Shown: positions 22,269-30,364, counted from the stretch's first letter. The stretch: 64,000 nucleotides of DNA from Acetothermia bacterium UBA7521 (GCA_002479455.1 DLNB01000018.1:1-64000); one strand, 5' to 3'. Made by a program: numbers and translations. Notes: generated by a model not told the origin, from the letters alone.

Positions 22269-22927
22269 TGCCCGCCCCGCTCGCTCGCTGGCGGGAGGCC
22301 CGGGCTCTCCGGCGTCGCATGCAGGAAATGGAGGCCCCACTGATCGTTCTCGTCTCCGGGGTGAACGGGATTGGAAAGACAACCCTCAGCTACGAGCTGT
22401 CGCGGTGTCTCCGAATTCGCCAGCACGTGGGGCTCGGAACGATTGTCAAGACCCTTCGCGAGTTCGGGCTTCCCCCGGAGGCCCCTGACATGGCACAAGC
22501 GATGGACAACGGGTTCTGCCCTGAGGAGCCATCCCTGCAGCTCGACCGTCAGGCTGCGGTGATCGCCCGCGTCGTGAACCGCCTTGTTCACGCGTATCAC
22601 GCCCAGCACGTGCACTGCGTTGTGGAAGGAGTCCAGCTCCTGCCCGTGCATCTGCTTCTCCCGCCGGAGGTCGTCCACCTGCACCTCCGGATTGGCGATC
22701 GTGTGGCGTACGCACACCGGATGAGGCAGGCGAATCCGCAGAAGTACGGTCCGATGAGCGACCAAACCGTGAACCACCTTCTGAACCTCGATGAGGCGCT
22801 GCTGACCGTCATGCGCGGAGCGCCGGGAGTGACTATCATCGAGCAACGGCCTCCGATCCGGGCCACGGCCCAAGAGGCGGTTCATGCAATCTACACAAGG
22901 TACGGAAGAGGAGGGATGGGTCTATGA
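22265..22927 (+). CDS. P-loop kinase, 2-phosphoglycerate kinase-like
   Basis: A 220-residue P-loop kinase. Walker A is SGVNGIGKTTLSYELSR (about 31-47). The phrase HCVVEGVQLLPVHLLLP matches the conserved EGVHLVPG region of archaeal 2-phosphoglycerate kinases, and an arginine-rich lid-like segment RVAYAHRMRQAN follows. 2PGK makes 2,3-bisphosphoglycerate, the precursor of the thermoprotectant cyclic 2,3-diphosphoglycerate in methanogens. A plant relative (Lpa1) affects phytate. Substrate here is unknown. The ATG at 22265 overlaps the ATP-grasp gene, and the end overlaps the first MscS gene by 4 bp, so the three are co-transcribed. Confidence 0.65.
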   Translation: MMPAPLARWREARALRRRMQEMEAPLIVLVSGVNGIGKTTLSYELSRCLRIRQHVGLGTIVKTLREFGLPPEAPDMAQAMDNGFCPEEPSLQLDRQAAVIARVVNRLVHAYHAQHVHCVVEGVQLLPVHLLLPPEVVHLHLRIGDRVAYAHRMRQANPQKYGPMSDQTVNHLLNLDEALLTVMRGAPGVTIIEQRPPIRATAQEAVHAIYTRYGRGGMGL

Positions 22928-23757
22928 CGTGGGAGAAGATCACGGAGTGGGGGGCAACCCACGGGGTGAACGTCCTTGCCGCCCTCGCCATCTTGGTGGG
23001 CGGCTACTTCTTGGCGAGGATTGTGCGCCGAGTTGTCCGGGGGATCCTCAACCGGGCCAAGGTAGATGCCACGGTGACCTTGTTTGTCACCCGGCTTATC
23101 TTCGTGGGCATTCTCATCGTGGCAACCGTCGCCACCCTCGCCCGATTCGGAATCGAAACGGCGTCGTTCGTGGCGTTGTTCGGTGCGGTTGCGTTCGCCA
23201 TTGGCTTCGCATTGCAGGGGGCGCTGGCCAACTTCGCGGCCGGCGTTCTGATCCTCATCTTCCGACCCTACAAGGTGGGCGACTTCATCGCTGCGGGTGG
23301 AGCCTCGGGAACGGTCCGCGAGATCCAGCTGTTCACCACCGAGGTCGTCACCCTGACGGGTCTAGAGGTGATCATCCCCAACGGGAAGGTCCTGAGCGAC
23401 AACATCACCAATCACTCCGCCTTCGATCCACGTCCTCTCGACGTATCCGTGGGGATCAGCTATGGCGCCCCCATTGAACGCGCGGTTGAGGCTCTCCTCG
23501 GTCTCGGCAGCGGTGACAAGCGCTTCCTTGCCGAACCGGCCCCGCGGGTCTTCGTCACCGAACTGGGTGCGTACAGCGTGGTGGTGCTGCTGCGGGTGTG
23601 GGTGCCGCGGATGGGGGAGGGTGACTTCCACGCGCTGCGGTTCGACCTCGTGCGCCGGGTCAAGGAGACCCTGGACGCTCAGGGGATCGAGATCCCATTC
23701 CCGCAGCGAGTCGTCCACCTGACGCAGCCAGTTCCTACCGAGCCCGCTTCGCGCTAG
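22924..23757 (+). CDS. MscS-family mechanosensitive channel, copy 1
   Basis: A 277-residue small MscS-type channel. One N-terminal membrane segment (VNVLAALAILVGGYFLARIV) is followed by a second (FVGILIVATVATLARFGIETASF). The pore helix, rich in Gly and Ala, is ALFGAVAFAIGFALQGALANFAAGVLILIFRP. The beta domain contains YKVGDFI, GTVREIQLFTTEV and IIPNGKVLSDNITNHS. The C-terminus ends in the normal GIEIPFPQRVVHL. Such channels open on membrane tension and release solutes on hypo-osmotic shock. The ATG at 22924 follows GGAGGGATGGGTCT. Its first ~110 codons are nearly identical to copy 2 at 23907. Confidence 0.9.
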   Translation: MTWEKITEWGATHGVNVLAALAILVGGYFLARIVRRVVRGILNRAKVDATVTLFVTRLIFVGILIVATVATLARFGIETASFVALFGAVAFAIGFALQGALANFAAGVLILIFRPYKVGDFIAAGGASGTVREIQLFTTEVVTLTGLEVIIPNGKVLSDNITNHSAFDPRPLDVSVGISYGAPIERAVEALLGLGSGDKRFLAEPAPRVFVTELGAYSVVVLLRVWVPRMGEGDFHALRFDLVRRVKETLDAQGIEIPFPQRVVHLTQPVPTEPASR

Positions 23758-23906
23758 GGAGGCGAGTCCAAACGACCTCGCAGTGGGACTGGCCCGAACG
23801 CGGAAGAGAGGAAGATTCCCATCGAGGTCGAGCAGTGGTGGAACGCCTGATGGTACCCGTGTAGGCTGCCCCGGTCTCATCTCCGGGACGAGGGAGGGAT
23901 AGGTCC

Positions 23907-24686
23907 ATGTCATGGGAGAAGATCACGGAGTGGGGAGCAACCCACGGGGTGAACGTCCTTGCCGCCCTCGCCATCTTGGTAGGCGGCTACTTCCTGGCGA
24001 AGATCGCACGCCGAGTTGTCCGGGGGGTCTTCAACCGGGCCAAGGTGGACGTTACGGTGACGTCGTTTGTCACCTGGCTCGTCTACTTTGGCATCCTGGT
24101 GGTGGCTGTTGTCGCCACCCTCGCCCGATTTGGGATCGAGACGGCGTCATTCGTGGCGCTGTTCGGTGCGGTTGCGTTCGCCATTGGCTTCGCCCTGCAG
24201 GGAGCGCTGTCCAACTTTGCCGCCGGTGTCCTGATCCTCATCTTCCGCCCCTACAAGGTCGGCGACTTCATCCACGCTGGTCCGATGCAGAAAGGGAAGC
24301 ACGCTGCAATCGGTACTGTACGCGAGATTCAGCTGTTCACAACCGAGGTCGTCTCGTCGGACAACGTAGAGGTGCTCGTCCCCAACGCCCAGGTCTTGAA
24401 CAACATCATCCGCAACGAGTCAGCGTTCGCCACGCGGCGAATCGAACTGCCCGTCGAGGTCAGCCCAAGCGGTTCCGTCGAGGGCATCGCCCGCGCCATC
24501 CAAGGCGTAGTTCAGAGCGACAAGCGAGTGCTCGCTGACCCACCTCCCGAGGTTCTCGTGAGCGAGATACGAGAGAAGGCGTTGGTTCTGCTTGTTCGGT
24601 TATGGGTGAACCGTCACGACTTCGACGCAGTGCAGTTCGATCTCCTGCGAGGGATCAGGACTATGCTGGAGGCCGGCAGGAACTGA
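23907..24686 (+). CDS. MscS-family mechanosensitive channel, copy 2
   Basis: A 259-residue paralogue of the preceding gene. The N-terminal half, through ALQGALSNFAAGVLILIFRPYKVGDFI, is nearly the same at DNA level, including the leader AGGGAGGGATAGGTC before the ATG. The C-terminal half differs: it has a short insert (HAGPMQKGKHAAIGTVREI) and VPNAQVLNNIIRNESAF. It stops at RTMLEAGRN without the terminal IPFPQ motif of copy 1. The pattern fits tandem duplication with conservation or gene conversion limited to the membrane/pore region. About 150 bp of spacer separate the copies. Confidence 0.9.
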   Translation: MSWEKITEWGATHGVNVLAALAILVGGYFLAKIARRVVRGVFNRAKVDVTVTSFVTWLVYFGILVVAVVATLARFGIETASFVALFGAVAFAIGFALQGALSNFAAGVLILIFRPYKVGDFIHAGPMQKGKHAAIGTVREIQLFTTEVVSSDNVEVLVPNAQVLNNIIRNESAFATRRIELPVEVSPSGSVEGIARAIQGVVQSDKRVLADPPPEVLVSEIREKALVLLVRLWVNRHDFDAVQFDLLRGIRTMLEAGRN

Positions 24687-24733
24687 CGCTTGGAGAAGCC
24701 GCGATCGAACCTACAGAAGGAGGCCCGTTCGGC

Positions 24734-25864
24734 ATGGCAGACAGTGCAGAGGAGATTCGGGTCGCCCTGATCGGCGTGGGGAACTGCGCCAGTGCCCTCG
24801 TGCAAGGGCGCGCATTCTACGCAGGGGTCGGGGTCAGCAAGCCAGGGCTGCAGACCGTCTGTCTCGCCGGGTACCTTCCCGAGGACATCGTGTTCGCAGC
24901 GGCGTACGACGTGGATGCGCGAAAGGTTGGGCTCGACCTATCGGAGGCGATCTTCGCTCCCCCGAACTGCACCACGCGGTTCGTCGAATCGTTGTCCTCT
25001 TCTCGCTGTGTGGTGAGGCCGGGGTTCGAGATCGATGGGATCGGACCCGTCCCGGCACGTACGCCCGAGCACAAGAGATTCCTGCCGATCGAGAACGTCT
25101 ACACGGGCTTGGAGGAGGCGCGCCGAGCGATTGTGGCCGAGCTCAAAGGCGCGCGCGTTCAGGTGGTAGTCAACTTCCTGCCTGTGGGCAGCAACCGGAG
25201 CGCGCGGTTCTACGCCGAGTGTGCGCTCGAGGCCGGCTGCGCATTCGCAAACGCGATGCCCGCCCTCATGGCACGCGACATGGGAGAGCGCTTTCGCCAG
25301 GCAGGCCTGCCCTACCTCGGCGATGACGTCAAGTCCCAGGTCGGTGCGACGATCCTCCATCGTGCGCTCGCCTCGTTGTTCCGTGATCGCGGCATCCCAA
25401 TCAAGCGCACCTATCAGCTAAACGTGGGGGGCAACACCGATTTCCTGAACATGAAAGATGAGGCACGGCTCGAGAGCAAGCGCCGGAGCAAGACCGAGGC
25501 CGTCCTTAGCCAACTCGACGCCTCCCACATGGACCCGGACGGGGTGTACATCGGGCCAAGCGACTACGTGTCCTGGCTGAACGACCGGAAGATCTGCTTC
25601 CTCCGAGTCGAGGCTGAGCAGTTCGGCGGCGTTCCCATGGAGATCGAGATCAGGCTGAGCGTCGAGGATTCCCCGAACTCCGCGGGCGTGATGATGGATG
25701 CGATACGTGCGGCGAGAGTCGCGCTTGACCGAGGCATGGCAGGACCTATCAACGATGCTTGCGCCTACCTGTTCAAGTCCCCACCGGTTCAGCTCGATGA
25801 GCAGATGGCCCGCCAGCTCTTCCGGCGGTTCGTGACGGAGGCGGCCCCTCCGGGGACGGCCTAG
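24734..25864 (+). CDS. ino1: myo-Inositol-1-phosphate synthase
   Basis: A 376-residue NAD-dependent synthase converting glucose 6-phosphate to 1D-myo-inositol 3-phosphate (also called L-1-phosphate). The dinucleotide motif VALIGVGNCASALVQG is at residues ~9-24. VVNFLPVGSNRSARFYAECALEAGCAFANAMP carries the NAD-binding region, and GDDVKSQVGATILHR is diagnostic. LNVGGNTDFLNM and LESKRRSKTEAV contain active-site Lys residues. The short length matches actinobacterial/archaeal-type enzymes. The ATG at 24734 has AAGGAGG about 10 bases upstream. In thermophiles it supplies di-myo-inositol phosphate or inositol lipids; which applies here is not visible. Confidence 0.92.
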   Translation: MADSAEEIRVALIGVGNCASALVQGRAFYAGVGVSKPGLQTVCLAGYLPEDIVFAAAYDVDARKVGLDLSEAIFAPPNCTTRFVESLSSSRCVVRPGFEIDGIGPVPARTPEHKRFLPIENVYTGLEEARRAIVAELKGARVQVVVNFLPVGSNRSARFYAECALEAGCAFANAMPALMARDMGERFRQAGLPYLGDDVKSQVGATILHRALASLFRDRGIPIKRTYQLNVGGNTDFLNMKDEARLESKRRSKTEAVLSQLDASHMDPDGVYIGPSDYVSWLNDRKICFLRVEAEQFGGVPMEIEIRLSVEDSPNSAGVMMDAIRAARVALDRGMAGPINDACAYLFKSPPVQLDEQMARQLFRRFVTEAAPPGTA

Positions 25865-25914
25865 CTCAGGAGCCGCATCGTTGGCGAAGGTGAAGGAACG
25901 CGAGGAGGAGGAAG

Positions 25915-26364
25915 ATGCCACAGATCAAGAGGATCGAGGTACACATTCGGATGGCCTGCATGCCGGAGAGTCGGCCGGACGGCGAGTTGTACATCGGTAT
26001 CGGAGGCCGCGAGTTCGGTGTTGCCCTCAAGCGCGACGATCTCCCCCCCGAGGGAGTGCTTGTGTACGCGTTTGGTGAGAATCCATCTCCACTGAAGCAC
26101 GCCGGAGAGAACGACCCGTCTGCCCAGCGGCTGACCACCGAGACCCTCCGAGACTACCCCGTCTACGTTCGATACGAGCCCGACGGGAAGAAGGACAACT
26201 GGTGCATTGAGGACCTGGGGATCGTGGCAAACAGCGGAGGAGAGGATGAGACGCGGTTCCGTGCGGCGATCCTCAGCACCGCTGAGGGGAGCGAGGCGCC
26301 CCGGATCTGGTTGGGGAAGAGGTTGGGGAAGATGATCTACCTCGCCGAGGAGGCCGCTGGATAG
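25915..26364 (+). CDS. Unknown 149-residue protein following inositol-phosphate synthase
   Basis: I do not recognise this protein. It begins PQIKRIEVHIRMACMPESRPDGELYIGIGGREFGVAL, which predicts beta strands. It continues with a polar middle (FGENPSPLKHAGENDPSAQRLTTETL) and ends WLGKRLGKMIYLAEEAAG. No signal peptide, membrane segment or metal motif is evident. The ATG at 25915 has GAGGAGGAAG immediately upstream and lies 50 bp after the synthase stop, so it is probably the last gene of that operon. The even strand pattern suggests a small beta-sandwich domain. Confidence 0.6.
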   Translation: MPQIKRIEVHIRMACMPESRPDGELYIGIGGREFGVALKRDDLPPEGVLVYAFGENPSPLKHAGENDPSAQRLTTETLRDYPVYVRYEPDGKKDNWCIEDLGIVANSGGEDETRFRAAILSTAEGSEAPRIWLGKRLGKMIYLAEEAAG

Positions 26365-26429
26365 CGCGCCTTCCGGCCGGCCACGGGTATCGTATGCCGA
26401 CCGGTACAATCCAGCCGGAGGCGCGCGAC

Positions 26430-27248
26430 ATGCGGACCACGCTCTACTACTTCACCGGAACCGGAAACTCGCTCGCCTGCGCGCGGGCGGTCGCCACGGG
26501 GCTCGGCGATACGGACCTCGTCCCCATCGCCTCCCTCCGCGGACAGGACCGCGTTCGCGTCCCTACCGAGCGGGTAGGGATCGTCTGCCCGGTCTACTTC
26601 TACACCCTGCCCGTCCTGGTGCGGGAGTTCATCCCCCGCCTGGACCTCTCCGGCGTGGAGTACGCGTTTCTCGTCGCCACGATGGGCGGCTTTCCCGGCC
26701 TAGCCGTCGAGCACGGTGAGGAGCTGTTTGGAAACGCAGGGGGCGAGCTCCACGCCGGGTTCACGGTGCGGATGTTCGCGAACTACATCGCCGAGTACAA
26801 CGTGCGCGGAGAGCGATCCGTCCATGCGATGCAGAGGCGCATGGAGCGCCGGGTGAAGACGATTGTGGCCAGCGTGCACGCGGGGGAGGGCCGCATGGAG
26901 AAAGGGGGCCCGTTCGATCGGTTGCTGAGCCGGGCGGTGTTCAGGCTCCTCGGCCAGAAGTTCCTCCAGGACGCGCGGACCCGCGACCGGCGGTTCACCG
27001 TGGACCCGTCGTGCGTCCACTGTGGAACGTGCGCCTATGTGTGTCCGGTGGAGAACGTGGTGCTCGTGGACGGAACCCCGCAGTGGCTCAGCCACTGCGA
27101 GCAGTGTTTCGCCTGCATCCACTTCTGCCCCGTGGCCGCGATCCAGGTCCAGGGCAAGCGCACCCGGATGCGCGGCCGGTACCAGCACCCCGACGTCCGC
27201 GCCGACGACATCGCCGGGCAGAAGGCAGCTCCCTTCAAGCAGCAGTAG
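26430..27248 (+). CDS. EFR1-type flavodoxin-ferredoxin fusion
   Basis: A 272-residue two-domain electron carrier. The N-terminal flavodoxin fold starts TTLYYFTGTGNSLACARAVA, the FMN phosphate loop, with VGIVCPVYFYTLPVLVREFI and FLVATMGGFPG. The C-terminal domain has two [4Fe-4S] motifs: DPSCVHCGTCAYVCPVENV and HCEQCFACIHFCPVAAIQ. This arrangement is annotated as EFR1-family ferredoxin; partners are unknown. The ATG at 26430 is chosen because CCGGAGG stands 8 bases upstream. The longer frame from 26394 adds residues lacking family character. It is a single gene, probably from its own promoter (TACAAT near 26405). Confidence 0.88.
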   Translation: MRTTLYYFTGTGNSLACARAVATGLGDTDLVPIASLRGQDRVRVPTERVGIVCPVYFYTLPVLVREFIPRLDLSGVEYAFLVATMGGFPGLAVEHGEELFGNAGGELHAGFTVRMFANYIAEYNVRGERSVHAMQRRMERRVKTIVASVHAGEGRMEKGGPFDRLLSRAVFRLLGQKFLQDARTRDRRFTVDPSCVHCGTCAYVCPVENVVLVDGTPQWLSHCEQCFACIHFCPVAAIQVQGKRTRMRGRYQHPDVRADDIAGQKAAPFKQQ

Positions 27249-27373
27249 TTGTCTTCCCGTAACCTCACGCATAACTGGCAAGGACGGGACCCGAGGAGAC
27301 GGCCGTTGATCTCCCGGAGGTTCCGCTCCAGGAGTGTCCGTACGACATCCTGTATCCGACCTGGCACGAACCT

Positions 27374-27727
27374 CTACAGCGGGACCAACCCAACGCTGAT
27401 CTTCAGGGCCTCGTCCACCCGCCGCATCGTCTCCGGTTCGAGACCCCCCCAGCGCTCAACAAGGCGGCGCTTGTCGAGGGTACGTATCTGGTTCAACAGA
27501 ACGACCGATGCCTTGGTCAGGCCGCCCTCAGGGGGTCGAACGCGCACCTCGGTCGGGTAGTCCTTCGTTCCCACTGCGCTGGTGAGCGCGGCGACGATCA
27601 CGACCGGGCTGTACTCGTTGGCGACATCGTTCTGGATGATGACTACCGGCCGGGTCTTCCCCGTCTCTGAGCCCACCACAGGGTCGAGGTTCGCGAGCCA
27701 CACATCGCCCCTGCGGTACTCAAGCAT
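27374..27727 (-). CDS. PemK/MazF-family toxin endoribonuclease
   Basis: A 117-residue MazF/PemK toxin, which cleaves mRNA at short sequences. Typical elements are YRRGDVWLANLDPVVGSETGKTRPVVIIQND, YSPVVIVAALTSAVG and LTKASVVLLNQIRTLDKRRL. Arg in KTRPVVI and Thr/Ser in ALTSA form the active site in relatives. The ATG at 27727 lies within the last codons of the antitoxin gene (8-bp overlap), the usual antitoxin-first order. Confidence 0.92.
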   Translation of the reverse strand: MLEYRRGDVWLANLDPVVGSETGKTRPVVIIQNDVANEYSPVVIVAALTSAVGTKDYPTEVRVRPPEGGLTKASVVLLNQIRTLDKRRLVERWGGLEPETMRRVDEALKISVGLVPL

Positions 27728-27986
27728 GTGTGTGCCCCACAGGAGAGCTGCCGTCCGCTGCTTCCTGTTCGGCAGAGAAGAACTCGTCTGCCAGCCGCTG
27801 GTCCTGGGAAGCGCGCGCCAAACACTGCTCCTTCAGGCGGGCCCGGAGCGCCAGCCGTTCCTCCTCGGCCAAGCGCGCGGCTGTTGCTTCTGCGATGTAC
27901 TGGCTCAGCCTGCGCGCGGGAACCCGCTGCCGTATCTCCTCCCACAGCTCCGCCGGAAGGGTCAACGTCACCTTGTGCTTCGCCAT
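27720..27986 (-). CDS. Antitoxin of the PemK-type pair (RHH-like)
   Basis: An 88-residue antitoxin. The N-terminal KHKVTLTLPAELWEEIRQRVPARRLSQYIAEATAARL looks like a ribbon-helix-helix DNA-binding domain. The charged C-terminus (ALRARLKEQCLARASQDQRLADEFFSAEQEAA) would be the flexible toxin-binding part. The ATG at 27986 is supported by AGGAGG 7 bases upstream. A 14-bp palindrome just upstream is a good autoregulatory operator. Confidence 0.85.
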   Translation of the reverse strand: MAKHKVTLTLPAELWEEIRQRVPARRLSQYIAEATAARLAEEERLALRARLKEQCLARASQDQRLADEFFSAEQEAADGSSPVGHTHA

Positions 27987-27998
27987 GTCTGTCCTCCT

Positions 27999-28037
27999 CG
28001 CTGTATACAGCGTACAGTGTGGTGGTCGTATAGACAA
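27999..28037 (-). promoter_or_regulatory. Toxin-antitoxin promoter with palindromic operator
   Basis: On the minus strand TTGTCT (28037-28032), a 17-bp spacer and TACGCT (28014-28009) form a promoter. The perfect palindrome CGCTGTATACAGCG (27999-28012) covers the -10 and start region, ideally placed for repression by the antitoxin complex. Confidence 0.6.
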
Positions 28038-28180
28038 ACCCGTTGGCGTCGCCATGCCGGCACAAAGGAAACGGTGTTGAGCCTTCCCCTGTCGCAATCG
28101 CAGCCGTGCGCCGAGAGCGTCCGAGTCGGCAGGATACTGGGGCACCCGCTCTGGCATGCCTGCGGTACACTCGCCGAGCG

Positions 28181-29122
28181 ATGCATGCACGTGCGGATCT
28201 GTCAGTCCGAGAGCTTCGCCCGCGGGATGTCCGACCGTTGGTGGCCATCGCGGAGGAAGCCTTCTCCACCGAGCAGACGGCGTTCGGCTCCGACACCCGC
28301 CGGATGGCGCGCGAGGGGCGGTTCATGGCTTGGATCTACCCGGTCCAGCGGGGGCTTCCGCGACCGATGGCCGTGGTAGTGACGGGGATCGTCGACGGCC
28401 GGCCGGTGGGCGCGGTGATCGCCGATCCGCGCCGGGGATCGTGGTACATCAACACCGTCATGGTGGGGAGGGACCACCGCCGGCGTGGCTACGCCCGGGC
28501 ACTGGTGGAAGCGATGTGTGCCCGAGCGGTAAGGGCTGGCGCGCGCCACGCCTTGCTGCACGTGCGCGAGGACAACGAGCCGGCCTACAAGCTCTACCAG
28601 GCACTTGGATTCGCGTCCTTCGAGCGGGTGCACCGAATGCTGCTCGAACCCTCTGTCGGCGGGGCAGCACCGCTCCCCGAGGGGTACGCGCTCGAGCCGA
28701 GGCGCAGGTTCGATCCCCGGGTTCTGGCCATCAACGACGCCTGTCGAGAGCCCGCGAGTGCCGCGGTGCTCGGACCGAGCCGGTTCCCCGGCCTGCTGGA
28801 GCGGGCCGTGGGCACGCTGTTCCCACCGGAGGATCGGGCGCGGTTCGCGGTGGTCCACGGAGGCCGTTGGGTGGGACTGTGGACGTACGTTCAGGAGTCG
28901 CCGGCGGAGGCGGCGCACGTCGGGGTGAAGCTCCTCCCCGAGCATCGGGGGAAGGGGCTGGAACGCCCGCTTCTGGAACGGGCCGTGGCGCGGGGGGCCG
29001 CCGCAGGCAGCGAACGCATGACGGTCGGGGTGAGCGCGACGGAGACAGGGCCCCTCGAGGCGTGCGCGGCGCTGGGGTTCGCCTCCCGCTTCGTGTTCGC
29101 GGGGATGGCGTGCGGTCTGTGA
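28181..29122 (+). CDS. Tandem-GNAT acetyltransferase
   Basis: A 313-residue protein with two GNAT domains. The first (residues ~8-150) has the complete acetyl-CoA motif INTVMVGRDHRRRGYARALVEAM and EDNEPAYKLYQALGFASFERV. The second (about 165-313) has VGVKLLPEHRGKGLERPLLERAV and a degenerate end, ACAALGFASRFVF. Substrate is unknown. The ATG at 28181 starts just before ADLSVRELRPRDVRPLV, the family start. A -10-like TACACT lies about 13 bp upstream. It diverges from the toxin-antitoxin pair. Confidence 0.82.
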   Translation: MHARADLSVRELRPRDVRPLVAIAEEAFSTEQTAFGSDTRRMAREGRFMAWIYPVQRGLPRPMAVVVTGIVDGRPVGAVIADPRRGSWYINTVMVGRDHRRRGYARALVEAMCARAVRAGARHALLHVREDNEPAYKLYQALGFASFERVHRMLLEPSVGGAAPLPEGYALEPRRRFDPRVLAINDACREPASAAVLGPSRFPGLLERAVGTLFPPEDRARFAVVHGGRWVGLWTYVQESPAEAAHVGVKLLPEHRGKGLERPLLERAVARGAAAGSERMTVGVSATETGPLEACAALGFASRFVFAGMACGL

Positions 29123-29291
29123 TGGAGGACCTAAGCCGCAGGGTCAGCGGTCCCGCACCATCCGTCGATTCGTGAGCCTACCCTTGATCTCGGCCCTGAA
29201 GGGAGGGTCGATCCAGGGATCACCGGTTGGAGGCAAGGCAGATGCCGTCTGGCAGAAGGGGAAACTCCCGGCCGGGGTGATGCACGTCAGC

Positions 29292-29864
29292 CTACTGTTC
29301 ACAGCGGGGGAAGAGGGGATCGCCTCGCTGGAGCGGAATGGCGAGCTCCAGGCCGCCCCACCGGAGCCATTCGTCCGGCCGCCCGCCGCCTGTCTCGGAG
29401 AGCGTGCTCGCCTGTCCAACGCACTCCAGCCGACGCAGGGCCGCGGTCATGCGCTCGGGCATCATCGGCCACAGCAGGTGCGCGGCCAGCCGTAGCGCTT
29501 CGGCACACTGATGCAGGATCGAACTCACCTCGGCGGACCGCGATGGGTCCTTGGCCAACCGGAACGGCTCGGTCCGCTGGATGAACAGGTCCACGGAGCG
29601 CGCGAGGTCGAGCGCTTCCACGTCCGCCTCGTCAAGCTTCAGATCCTCGTAGGCCTCCGCTGCCCTCGGCACGCAGCGCGCGGCGGCGCCACGGCACTCC
29701 CCGCGCTCGGGGATCGGCCCGCAGAACTGACCTCCCAGGTACCGCACTGCCCTGTTGCACACACGGCTGTGGGAGGGGTCGGGTCCTGTAACCCAATCCC
29801 TCTGGGTCGTACCGTCGGATCCTCCGGCTGATAGGGGCGTAGCGATCGCTGAGGTGCTCCGCAA
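29292..29864 (-). pseudogene. metG fragment: anticodon-binding domain of methionyl-tRNA synthetase
   Basis: The minus strand encodes a recognisable C-terminal part of a methionyl-tRNA synthetase. Segments are EDLKLDEADVEALDLARSVDLFIQRTEPFRLAKDPSR, SSILHQCAEALRLAAHLLWPMMPERMTAAL and WGGLELAIPLQRGDPLFPR. About 150 residues of the anticodon-binding helical domain are in one frame and end close to the normal catalytic-chain terminus. The catalytic Rossmann domain with HIGH and KMSKS is absent, and the sequence before about SRVCNRAVRYLGGQF is not recognisable. The functional gene must lie elsewhere. Confidence 0.65.
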
Positions 29865-30291
29865 TCTCCCTCATCCTGCATCCAGGGACATGGTGCGTTC
29901 GACGATCGGCCGTCGCATTGGCGTTCCAACCAGGATCTCTCCCGGCAGGATGTAGGGGAACAGGAGGCGTGCGAACTGCCGGGACGGCTCTCTCTCCCCC
30001 GCCTGCGCCGGGGGCGGCTGCCTGTGCGGGCGAATCGCACGCAGACAGGCGGCAGGCAGGCGACCCTTTCCCGCGTGGGGGAGAGGGGGGCTGAACACGG
30101 ATCCGCTCTCCCGCGCGAGGGAACGGGAAGGGCAAGGCAAGATCCGCTCCGTCTTGGGAGCAAAGTGGAAGGTTGGTAGGGCCTTCTACAACGAAGAACT
30201 GAGATGTGCGGCCCGTCCTCGCACAGACTCTGAGAGGAGGACGAGGGGCACTCTCGCGGCCCCAGATTCTCATCCGTTCGCAACACCTTCA
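29865..30291. other. Repeat-bearing stretch without a recognisable gene
   Basis: Between the metG fragment and the zinc operon promoter lie open frames without family motifs and a cluster of REP-like hairpins (29989-30126). One minus-strand frame reads FPYILPGEILVGTPMRRP and could be further gene debris, but I cannot identify it. Confidence 0.4.
29989..30126. repeat. REP-like palindromes, copy 4
   Basis: Several hairpins of the CTCTCCC class: CCCCCGCCTGCGCCGGGGG (29996 area), CCCTTTCCC-GCGT-GGGGGAGAGGG (30064-30089) and CTCTCCCGCGCGAGGGA (30106-30122). They match the copies at 3061, 11585, 19786 and 34244. Confidence 0.6.
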
Positions 30292-30319
30292 TTGACGTTC
30301 TGATCTACCTTGCTATACT
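30292..30319 (+). promoter_or_regulatory. Sigma70-like promoter of the zinc operon
   Basis: TTGACG (30292-30297), a 16-bp spacer and TATACT (30314-30319) lie about 46 bp before the regulator's ATG. It is the strongest promoter match in the window. Confidence 0.75.
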
Positions 30320-30342
30320 TATCGAGATGCAGTCTCTTTAAG
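30318..30342. promoter_or_regulatory. Probable Zur operator overlapping the -10 box
   Basis: A 25-bp dyad of form CTTA-N2-GAGA-N5-TCTC-N2-TAAG, perfect in all eight specified base pairs, overlaps the -10 hexamer and the expected transcription start. It precedes a Fur-family gene and a zinc transporter, so repression by that regulator is the simplest reading. Confidence 0.65.
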
Positions 30343-30364
30343 TGTAGTAGGGGAGACAACGACC

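Noticed and set aside
27249..27367. Small minus-strand frame beginning PGRIQDVVRTLLERNLREINGRLLG after the toxin gene
   Set aside because: It runs into the antisense of the EFR1-family gene, has no ribosome binding site and no family resemblance.
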